A stretch of 64,000 bases of DNA from contig DBZL01000031.1 of the NCBI GenBank assembly GCA_002311745.1, forward strand, positions 41,378 to 105,377. The letters run 5' to 3'. This document shows, piece after piece, positions 16,160-23,307 of this stretch. Both the position numbers and the translations under genes were made by a program. This stretch comes from Phycisphaerales bacterium UBA1161. GTDB taxonomy: Bacteria > Planctomycetota > Phycisphaerae > Tepidisphaerales > Tepidisphaeraceae. Under the pieces are notes generated by a model. That model did no database searches, was not told the origin of the DNA, and saw nothing but the letters and a program-made list of their open reading frames with translations. The first letter of the stretch is position 1. The number at the start of each line of letters is the position of its first letter.

Positions 16160-18440
16160 GAGCGTCCGCGCTGAACTGATCGACCGCATCCATTCCCACG
16201 CCCGCCAGGTTGCGCCCGCGGCGATCGAGGCGTTTGTCAATCGTCTGGGGGAGGACTATGTGCGGGCATTCGACGCCGCCGCCATTGCCAAGCACGTGGC
16301 GGCACTGGCGGGGTTGTCGGCGGAGAAGCCGGTGGCGGTGCTGTTGGAGGAGCGGGAGGGCGGGCTGATCGAGTGCACGGTCCTGGCATTCGATCATGAC
16401 TTTGAGTTTTCCAGCATTACCGGGGTGATGGCCGGGACGGGATACAGCATCGAGAGCAGCAATGCGTTCACGTTGCGGCCGGTGCGGACCGGCCCAGCGG
16501 CGCGGCGGCCGGTGCGGCCGCGCGTGGCCGTTCGCCGCCGCGATCCCATGCAGAATGCGGTCATCCTGGACCATTTTCGCGGCAGGCTGCTGGGCCCGGT
16601 GCGCGATTTCCGCCGATGGTCGAAAATCTTCGAGCCGGCGATCGTCGAGGCCATCGGGCTGTTGGATCAGGAGGATGAGCCATCCGTCGAGCGGGCCAAG
16701 CGGTTGGTGAACGAGCGGGTGACGCAATGGCTCAAAGCGCGGCGGGCGGCGCACCGCGGCGAGGATTTGATGGCGTTGGACGCCGCGGTCGAGCAGTTGC
16801 CGCAGGCCACGCGGCTGGTTCTGCGCGCCCCCGATACACCGGCGTTTTTGTACGCGCTGAGCACGGCCCTGTCGCTGCATGGCTTGCAGATCGACAAGAC
16901 GCGGGCGCGCAGCGACGGCGGGCACAACATCGACGAGATCGACCTGGTCGACGCCTACGGCAAGCCGCTGACCGACCCCGACCGCGTGGAGCAACTTCGT
17001 GGATCGGTGCTGCTGACCCAGCAGTTCGCCTATTTTCTGGACCAATCGCCCGATCCGTTCACGGCGCTGGGGCGGTTTGAAAAGCTGTCGGAAAAGATTG
17101 TGCAGGCCCCGAAGCGCGGCCAGTGGCTGGAGCTGCTGGCCAACCCGCTGAGCATGGCGGATTTGGCCAAGGTGCTGGGGGCCAGCGACTATTTGTGGGA
17201 GGATTTCATCCGCTGGCAATCCGATGCGCTGCTGGAGGCGTTTGAGCGGCATGCGCGCGGGCGCGACCTGGCGCCTCCCCTGCGCACGTTGCCGCACCGG
17301 TTGGAGCAGGCGCTGGCGGGGGTCAAACACTTCGAGGAGCAGCGCGACCGGCTCAACCGCTTCAAGGATCACGAGCTGTTTCTGATCGACCTGAATCACA
17401 TCCTGAGCGGGGGCGATCCGGACGCGGCGTTTTTGAACCTCTCCGAGCGTCTGGTGTTTTTGGCGGAAAACCTGGTGGCGGCGGCCAGCCGGCTGGTGCA
17501 CGAGGAGCTGGTGCGGCTTTACGGCCGGCCGCGCACGGCCGCGGGCCGCGACGTGGGATTTGCCGTCTTCGGGCTGGGCAAGCTCGGCGGCGTGGCCCTG
17601 GGGTACGCCTCCGACATCGAATTGCTCTTCTTGTACGACGAAGAGGGCAGCACCAGCGGCGGCACGCGCGGGTCGCTGGACAACGGCGAATTCTTCGCCA
17701 TCCTGACGCGCGAAAGCTGCGCGTACATCCTGGCCAAGCGAGAGGGGATTTTTCAGGTGGATCTCCGACTGCGGCCCTTCGGCACCAATGGGCCGCTGGC
17801 CAGCAGCCGGCGTCAGTTCGCCCAGTACTACGGTCCCAAGGGACAGGCGCATCCGTTTGAACGCCTGGCCCTGGTGCGCTTGCGCTGGATCGCCGGCGAG
17901 GCCAAGCTCGGGTTCGCCATCGAGCAATTGCGCGATCAACTTTTGTACGACGGTCCGCCGTTGGACATGGCGGCGGTGTGGGAGATTTCGGGCAAGATGC
18001 GCTTACAGCACACCAAGGACGGGCGGTCCGGGCAGCTCAATTCCAAGTACACGCCCGGCGCTTTGGCGGACTTGGAGGAGACGGTGCAGCTCCTGCAGGT
18101 GATGCATGCCAAGGATGCGCCGCAGCTTCGCACGCCGCGGCTGCACGAGGCGATCCGCGCCCTGGGCCGGGCGCAAATGCTTTCTGCCGCGGAATTCGAG
18201 ACGCTGATGGGGGCGTATCAGTTCCTGCGCCGCCTGATCAACGCGCAGCGCATGCTCCGCGGCTCGGCGCGCGATCTGTTCCTGCCGCAGCCGGGCGCCG
18301 AGGAACTGCTGCATCTGGCGCGGCGGATGAATTATCTGCCCGAAGAGGAAAGCGGCGACGTGGGGGCGATGCTGCTGGCGGATTTCCAGCGGCAGACCAA
18401 GGCGGTGCGGCAGTTCATCCGCGGGCGGTTTGGAAGGTAG
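16158..18440 (+). CDS. glnE: GlnE-type glutamine synthetase adenylyltransferase with N-terminal ACT domains
   Basis: 760 residues. The catalytic domain is clear: GLGKLGG at 472-478, the metal-binding SD at 485-486, QVDLRLRP at about 533-540 and HPFERLALVRLRW at about 565-577, followed by a helical bundle to the end. Classical GlnE (about 946 residues) has two such nucleotidyltransferase units; only one is seen here. The N-terminal half instead has two ACT-like segments, residues 57-107 (VAVLLEEREGGLIECTVLAF) and 216-285 (RLVLRAPDTPAFLYALSTAL), a feature of the glutamine sensor GlnD. The gene points toward glnA (18611-20044), its likely target. It may sense glutamine directly, but this is inference. 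Confidence 0.8.
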   Translation: MSVRAELIDRIHSHARQVAPAAIEAFVNRLGEDYVRAFDAAAIAKHVAALAGLSAEKPVAVLLEEREGGLIECTVLAFDHDFEFSSITGVMAGTGYSIESSNAFTLRPVRTGPAARRPVRPRVAVRRRDPMQNAVILDHFRGRLLGPVRDFRRWSKIFEPAIVEAIGLLDQEDEPSVERAKRLVNERVTQWLKARRAAHRGEDLMALDAAVEQLPQATRLVLRAPDTPAFLYALSTALSLHGLQIDKTRARSDGGHNIDEIDLVDAYGKPLTDPDRVEQLRGSVLLTQQFAYFLDQSPDPFTALGRFEKLSEKIVQAPKRGQWLELLANPLSMADLAKVLGASDYLWEDFIRWQSDALLEAFERHARGRDLAPPLRTLPHRLEQALAGVKHFEEQRDRLNRFKDHELFLIDLNHILSGGDPDAAFLNLSERLVFLAENLVAAASRLVHEELVRLYGRPRTAAGRDVGFAVFGLGKLGGVALGYASDIELLFLYDEEGSTSGGTRGSLDNGEFFAILTRESCAYILAKREGIFQVDLRLRPFGTNGPLASSRRQFAQYYGPKGQAHPFERLALVRLRWIAGEAKLGFAIEQLRDQLLYDGPPLDMAAVWEISGKMRLQHTKDGRSGQLNSKYTPGALADLEETVQLLQVMHAKDAPQLRTPRLHEAIRALGRAQMLSAAEFETLMGAYQFLRRLINAQRMLRGSARDLFLPQPGAEELLHLARRMNYLPEEESGDVGAMLLADFQRQTKAVRQFIRGRFGR

Positions 18441-18483
18441 AGGGGGGCGGGGCTTGGTGGGCGGGGAAATCTCTTTTTCCGCG

Positions 18484-18519
18484 GACCGGCCCGAGGACGG
18501 GCCGGCTCAGTTTCGAGGT
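18484..18519. repeat. Intergenic repeat, copy 1 (gaccgg...cggctcag)
   Basis: About 35 bases with an internal ggcccg/cgggcc stem are shared with 36899-36933, where the sequence is slightly diverged. Both copies are intergenic. Function unknown. Confidence 0.5.
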
Positions 18520-18561
18520 CGCGCTGGTTTGTCTTCAGGATGATTTCATGCAAAAAGGAAG

Positions 18562-18581
18562 CCCCGCATGTACATGCGGGG
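18562..18581. repeat. 20-bp perfect palindrome, copy 2
   Basis: Identical to 6105-6124, and the stem here extends by a few bases (gaagcccc...ggggctcc). It sits between the convergent ends of glnE and glnA and could terminate either transcript. Confidence 0.7.
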
Positions 18582-18610
18582 CTCCGTATTCTGCGATTCG
18601 CTGACTCGAA

Positions 18611-20044
18611 TCAAATGTCGTAGTACAGCATGAACTCGTACGGGTGCGGACGCAGACGCATCGCATCCACCTCGTTGACGGTCTTGTAGTCGATCCAGGT
18701 GTCGATCACGTCGGAGGTGAACACGTCGCCCCTGAGCAGGAAGGCGTGATCCTTCCTCAAGGCGTCCAGGGATTCGGCAAGCGAGCCGGGCGTCTGGGCG
18801 ATGTGCTTGGCTTCATCGGGTTCCAAGTCATAGATGTTGACGTCCAGCGGTTTGCCGGGATCGGTCTTCTTCTCGATTCCGTCGATGGCGGCCATGAGCA
18901 TGGCGGCGAAGGTGAGGTACGGATTGCAGCTTGGGTCGGGACAGCGGAACTCGAGACGCTTGGTCTTGGGCGAGGCGCTGTACATGGGGATGCGGATGGC
19001 GGCCGAGCGGTTGCGCCGGCTGTAGGCGAGATTCACCGGCGCCTCGTAGCCGGGAACCAGGCGCTTGTAGCTGTTGGTGGTGGGGGCGGCAAAGGCCAGG
19101 ACGGGAGCGGCGTGCTTGATGAGCCCGCCGGCGGCATGAAGGGCCATGTCGCTGAGGCCCGCGTATCCCTTGCCGGCAAACAGCGGCTTGTCCGCCTTCC
19201 ACAGGCTGAAGTGCACGTGCATGCCCGAGCCGTTGTCCTGGAAGAGCGGCTTGGGCATGAAACAGGCGGTCTTGCCGTATTTGCGCGACACCATCTTGAT
19301 GATGTACTTGTATAGCGTGAGCTTGTCGGCCATCTCGACCAGGGGGGAGAACTTCATGTCGATTTCATTTTGCCCGCCGGTGGCCACCTCGTGGTGCTGC
19401 GCCTCGATCTCGATGCCGCACTGCTCCATCAGAAGCATGCACTCGGTGCGGATGTCCTGCAGCGTGTCGCTGGGTGGAATGGGAAAATAGCCTTCCTTGT
19501 AGCGCAGCTTGCTGCCGAGGTTGGGCTTGTCGCCGTCCTTCTCGCGGCCGGAGTTCCATATGCCTTCGATCGAGTCGATGTGGTAGTACCCCTCGTGCTG
19601 GTTTTGGTCGTAGCGGACGGAGTCGAAGATGAAAAATTCGGCTTCGGGGCCGAAGTAGGCCACGTCCGCCAGACCCAGGGTCTGGACGTACTTGAGCGCC
19701 TTGCGGGCGATGTTGCGCGGGTCGCGGCTGTAATCTTCCTTGGAGACAGGGTCCTGGATGTTGCAGATCATGACCAGCGTCGGATCCTTGGCGAAGGGAT
19801 CGACGAAGGCGGTGGTGGGGTCTGGGATGACCAGCATGTCGGACTCGTTGATGGCCTGCCAGCCGCGGATGGAAGAGCCGTCGAAGCCCAGGCCGTCCTT
19901 GAACGCGTCCAGGTCGATGCAGTGGGTTGGCACGGTAAAGTGCTGCTGCATGCCGGGGAAGTCCATGAAGCGCAGGTCTACCGCCTTGATTTGCTTGTCT
20001 TTGATCAGCTTTAGAACTTCCGCCGGAGTTTTTGCCGCATTCAC
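18611..20044 (-). CDS. glnA: Type I glutamine synthetase, first copy
   Basis: 477 residues, the length of bacterial GSI subunits. Visible signatures are [18 protein letters not shown], the Glu-rich metal site [11 protein letters not shown], the ATP segment [34 protein letters not shown] and [10 protein letters not shown]. The adenylylation loop NIYDLEPDE keeps the tyrosine that GlnE modifies. The enzyme makes glutamine from glutamate, ammonia and ATP as a dodecamer. It is transcribed toward glnE and away from the second glnA, with a candidate sigma54 promoter in the shared upstream region. Confidence 0.97.
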   Translation of the reverse strand: MNAAKTPAEVLKLIKDKQIKAVDLRFMDFPGMQQHFTVPTHCIDLDAFKDGLGFDGSSIRGWQAINESDMLVIPDPTTAFVDPFAKDPTLVMICNIQDPVSKEDYSRDPRNIARKALKYVQTLGLADVAYFGPEAEFFIFDSVRYDQNQHEGYYHIDSIEGIWNSGREKDGDKPNLGSKLRYKEGYFPIPPSDTLQDIRTECMLLMEQCGIEIEAQHHEVATGGQNEIDMKFSPLVEMADKLTLYKYIIKMVSRKYGKTACFMPKPLFQDNGSGMHVHFSLWKADKPLFAGKGYAGLSDMALHAAGGLIKHAAPVLAFAAPTTNSYKRLVPGYEAPVNLAYSRRNRSAAIRIPMYSASPKTKRLEFRCPDPSCNPYLTFAAMLMAAIDGIEKKTDPGKPLDVNIYDLEPDEAKHIAQTPGSLAESLDALRKDHAFLLRGDVFTSDVIDTWIDYKTVNEVDAMRLRPHPYEFMLYYDI

Positions 20045-20148
20045 GGTTGATCCTTTCTGTGTATTAGACCTTGTGAAGAGACACCGATGGCCCGCGCGCC
20101 GCCACGCCCATAGGCCGCAACCTCCCTAGGAAAGCTGCAACGCGCAAG

Positions 20149-20164
20149 TGCAAAGCCGATGCCA
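20149..20164 (-). promoter_or_regulatory. Candidate sigma54 (-24/-12) promoter of glnA
   Basis: On the minus strand the sequence reads TGGCATCGGCTTTGCA: GG and GC are separated by exactly ten bases, and TTGCA is intact. It differs from consensus TGGCACG-N4-TTGCW at two positions. It lies about 105 bases upstream of the glnA ATG at 20044. Sigma54 control of glnA is well known in other bacteria. Confidence 0.5.
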
Positions 20165-20373
20165 CGTGCACAAGCCGCTCGCTGGCGGTTGGAACGCGGA
20201 ACATTTATCCAGAAAAGGGCGGCGAGTCAATGCATCGGGCGTTGCCGAACAGCGCGCGACAGGTGCGCAGGACTTAAGCATCCGGTGACGGGGGCGGGGG
20301 GGAATGCACAGGAATTGGCCGGCCCCCAACGGGCGCCACCGGAATTGTCGCAAATCCCGCGGATTTATGGATT

Positions 20374-20402
20374 TTGACGCTCCCTCAGCACGCGGTTAGC
20401 AT
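20374..20402 (+). promoter_or_regulatory. Candidate sigma70-type promoter of second glnA
   Basis: TTGACG and TAGCAT are separated by 17 bases, ending 49 bases before the ATG at 20452. The -35 is close to consensus and the -10 matches four of six positions. Confidence 0.45.
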
Positions 20403-20451
20403 ACGCCGCTCGTCCCCAAGCCGATCGGCCGCTCGAACAAGGAGATGGGTC

Positions 20452-21864
20452 ATGACCCCTCAGGACGTCGTTAGGCTTTGCAAGGAAAAGAAGGTCCAAT
20501 TCGTGGATTTGCGATTCATGGATTTCCCGGGCCTTTGGCAGCACACCACCTGCCCGATCAATGAGTTGACGTTGGAGAGTTTCGAGCACGGTTTCGGGTT
20601 CGACGGCAGCAGCATCCGCGGCTGGCAGGCCATCAACGAGTCGGACATGCTCCTGGTGCCGGTGGCCAGCACGGCCAAGATCGACCCCTTCATGCTACAC
20701 ACGACGTTGTCCATCATCTGCGACGTGCGCGACCCCATCACCAAGAAGGAGTATTCGCGCGATCCGCGCTCGATTGCGCGAAAGACGGCATCCTATCTGA
20801 AGAAGATCAAGCTCGCGGACGTGGCCTACTTCGGGCCGGAGCTGGAGTTTTTCATCTTCGATCAGGCGTACTACGACCAGGGGATCAATTTCGCCAAGTA
20901 TTACGTGGGCAGCCGCGAGGGCATCTGGGGCCGCGGGGATGAGGACGCGAGCAATCTGGGCTACAAGGTGCGGCTCAAGGAGGGCTACTTCCCCACGCCG
21001 CCCATGGACACCATGCAAAACATCCGCAGCGAGATGGTGGCGACGCTGATCGAGCTGGGCATTCCGGTGGAGGCGCATCACCACGAGGTGGCCACCGGCG
21101 GCCAGTGCGAAATCGACATGCGCTACCAGGACCTGGTGACCATGTCCGACAACGTCATGATGTACAAATACGTCTGCAAAAACGTGGCGGCCCGGCACGG
21201 CAAGGTCGTCACCTTCATGCCCAAGCCGCTCTTCCAGGACAACGGCTCGGGCATGCACGTGCATTTCAGTTTGTGGAAGGGGGACAAGCCGCTGTTCGCC
21301 GGGAACAAGTACGCCGGCCTGAGCGAAATGGGCCTGTTTGCCATCGGCGGAATCCTCAAGCACGCCGCCGCCCTGTGCGCCTTGGGCAATCCGACCACCA
21401 ACAGCTACAAACGCCTCGTCCCCGGCTACGAAGCGCCGGTGAATCTGGTGTACAGCAGCCGCAACCGCTCGGCCGCCGTCCGCATCCCCATGTACAGCGA
21501 AAATCCCAAGACCAAGCGCATCGAGTTTCGCTGCCCGGACAGCTCCTGCAATCCGTACCTGGCGTTCAGCGCCATGGTGATGGCCGCCATCGACGGCATC
21601 GAAAACAAAATCGATCCCGGCGAGCCGCTGGACAAGAACATCTACCACCTGACGACCGAGGAGTACGAGGGGATCGACTCGGCGCCGTCTTCGCTGGAGG
21701 AGGCGTTGGAGGCGCTGGAAAAGGATCACGAATTCCTGCTCGAGGGCGATTGCTTCACCGCGGACGTGATCCACTACTGGGTCAAGTACAAGCGCGAGAA
21801 CGAGGTGGATGCCATCCGCCAGCGCCCGCATCCCTACGAGTTCTGCATGTATTTCGACATCTAA
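20452..21864 (+). CDS. glnA: Type I glutamine synthetase, second copy
   Basis: 470 residues, a close paralogue of the divergent glnA. It has [62 protein letters not shown] and [10 protein letters not shown], and ends in EFCMYFDI as the paralogue ends in EFMLYYDI. The adenylylation loop [10 protein letters not shown] keeps a tyrosine, so GlnE may act on this copy as well. An AAGGAG site lies 8 bases before the ATG. Upstream in-frame sequence (from 20374) is not coding-like. The two GS genes may be expressed under different nitrogen states. Confidence 0.96.
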   Translation: MTPQDVVRLCKEKKVQFVDLRFMDFPGLWQHTTCPINELTLESFEHGFGFDGSSIRGWQAINESDMLLVPVASTAKIDPFMLHTTLSIICDVRDPITKKEYSRDPRSIARKTASYLKKIKLADVAYFGPELEFFIFDQAYYDQGINFAKYYVGSREGIWGRGDEDASNLGYKVRLKEGYFPTPPMDTMQNIRSEMVATLIELGIPVEAHHHEVATGGQCEIDMRYQDLVTMSDNVMMYKYVCKNVAARHGKVVTFMPKPLFQDNGSGMHVHFSLWKGDKPLFAGNKYAGLSEMGLFAIGGILKHAAALCALGNPTTNSYKRLVPGYEAPVNLVYSSRNRSAAVRIPMYSENPKTKRIEFRCPDSSCNPYLAFSAMVMAAIDGIENKIDPGEPLDKNIYHLTTEEYEGIDSAPSSLEEALEALEKDHEFLLEGDCFTADVIHYWVKYKRENEVDAIRQRPHPYEFCMYFDI

Positions 21865-21882
21865 AGCGCGTCACTGCCCGAA

Positions 21883-22716
21883 ATGCACTGGCCGATTGCC
21901 ACGATTCCCTACCCGCTCATCAACCCGGTGATTTTTCACCTCGGCCCGATCCAGATTCGCTGGTACGGCGTGGCGTACCTGGCGGGGTTTTTGCTCGCGT
22001 ATTTCGTGCTGGCGCGACTGGCCAAGAAGGGCGTGTTGCGTATGCCGGCGGATTGGCTGGGCGATCTGGTCGCCTGGCTGGCGTTGGGCGTGGTCGTCGG
22101 CGGACGCGCCGGGTGGTGGATCTTCTATCATCGCGATGAGGGCGGCAACGAGCCCTGGTGGGAACCGTTTGCCATCCAGCACGGAGGCATGAGCTTTCAC
22201 GGGGGGCTGATCGCCGTGCTGATCGTGCTGCTGGTCTGGTCGCGCGCGAAGAAGCTGTCGTTCTTGAACCTGGCCGACGGCATGGCCCTGGTGACGCCGA
22301 TCGGGCTGTGCCTCGGACGCATCGCCAATTTCATCAACCATGAATTGGTCGGCCGGCCCACGAAGGTTCCCTGGGCGATGATTTTTCCGGGCTACACGCA
22401 GCCGCGGCATCCCTCGCAGCTCTACGAGGCGCTTCTTGAGGGCCCGGTGCTGCTGGGGATCGTCTGGGCGTTGAAATCGTGGAAAAACCGCCGCGACGGC
22501 CAAGTCGCCGCGACCTTTGTGGTCGGCTATGCCCTCATCCGCTTTGGCGTGGAATTTACGCGCGAGCCGGATGTGCAGCTTGGGTTCATCGCCTTCGGCT
22601 GGCTGACGATGGGGCAATTGCTTAGCATGGTCATCGGCCTAGCGGGCGTGCTCTGGTGGATCGTTCTGAACCACCGGCCCCGGGGCCGGGCAGGGAATAC
22701 CGTAGGGCGCGATTAG
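21883..22716 (+). CDS. lgt: Prolipoprotein diacylglyceryl transferase
   Basis: 277 residues, multi-spanning. Family motifs are the N-terminal GPIQIRWYGVAYLAGF, the central HGGMSFHGGLI (catalytic His region) and the signature GRIANFINHELVGRPT. The enzyme moves diacylglycerol from phosphatidylglycerol to the lipobox Cys of preprolipoproteins in the inner membrane. It starts 18 bases after the second glnA and may be read through from it. Several lipoproteins in this window are likely substrates. Confidence 0.95.
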   Translation: MHWPIATIPYPLINPVIFHLGPIQIRWYGVAYLAGFLLAYFVLARLAKKGVLRMPADWLGDLVAWLALGVVVGGRAGWWIFYHRDEGGNEPWWEPFAIQHGGMSFHGGLIAVLIVLLVWSRAKKLSFLNLADGMALVTPIGLCLGRIANFINHELVGRPTKVPWAMIFPGYTQPRHPSQLYEALLEGPVLLGIVWALKSWKNRRDGQVAATFVVGYALIRFGVEFTREPDVQLGFIAFGWLTMGQLLSMVIGLAGVLWWIVLNHRPRGRAGNTVGRD

Positions 22717-22729
22717 AAGGGAGCAAAAC

Positions 22730-23296
22730 ATGAAACGAGCGGGTGGAATGGCGGTCATTTTGGCGCTGCTGGCCGCGGCCGTGATGGCGCAGACGCGCCC
22801 GGCGGGACAAAACGGCGCCGATGCCAAGCCAAGCGTTGGTCCGATGCGCGTGGAGCATCTGATGGGGTTCAATTACCTCTACGTGAGCCGCGAGGCGACG
22901 CTAAAGACGATTGGACAGGTCTTCGCCGTCGAGCTTCCCAAGTTGATAGCGGCGCTGAAAACCGAGAACATCCAGATGCGCGGGGGGATGATCTCTGTTT
23001 ATCACGGCCTGACCGCCGACCCGAGCCGGAAGTTCAACGTGGACATCGGCTTTCCCGTGGAAGCAGGGGCGATGGCGCCAGAAGGGTATCAGTTGCTGCC
23101 GTTGAGCGACACAAATTGCGCGACGGTGTTGTTCGGCGGCCGCATGGCCGAGATTGGGCAGGCGTATCAACAACTGTATGGGCAGCTCCATGCCCGCGGC
23201 CTGCAACCCACCGGAGAGACGCGCGAGTACTACCTGTACTGGGAGGATTTCGATTCGCCCAACAACGTGGTCCTGGTGGCGGTGGTGCTGAAGTAA
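22730..23296 (+). CDS. Secreted GyrI-like / effector-binding domain protein
   Basis: 188 residues with a signal peptide (KRAGGMAVILALLAAAVMAQ). The mature part fits the SOUL/GyrI-like small-molecule-binding fold: YLYVSREATLKTIGQVF, NVDIGFPVEAGAMAPEGYQL, ATVLFGGRMAEIGQAYQQLY and EYYLYWEDFDSPNNVVL. In cytoplasmic relatives this domain binds drugs or DNA gyrase; export of a stand-alone copy suggests ligand binding in the periplasm. It starts 13 bases after lgt, and a GGGAGC site precedes the ATG. Confidence 0.7.
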   Translation: MKRAGGMAVILALLAAAVMAQTRPAGQNGADAKPSVGPMRVEHLMGFNYLYVSREATLKTIGQVFAVELPKLIAALKTENIQMRGGMISVYHGLTADPSRKFNVDIGFPVEAGAMAPEGYQLLPLSDTNCATVLFGGRMAEIGQAYQQLYGQLHARGLQPTGETREYYLYWEDFDSPNNVVLVAVVLK

Positions 23297-23307
23297 AACG
23301 GGTGGCT

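Larger units (their letters stand above)
20045..20451. other. Shared regulatory region of the two divergent glnA genes
   Basis: 407 bases without a gene. It contains a -24/-12 type element facing the first glnA and a -35/-10 type element facing the second (separate entries), plus GC-rich sequence without a clear PII or NtrC site that I can name. Confidence 0.6.

Noticed and set aside
16125..17939. 604-codon minus-strand frame
   Set aside because: Antisense to glnE, whose motifs are unmistakable.
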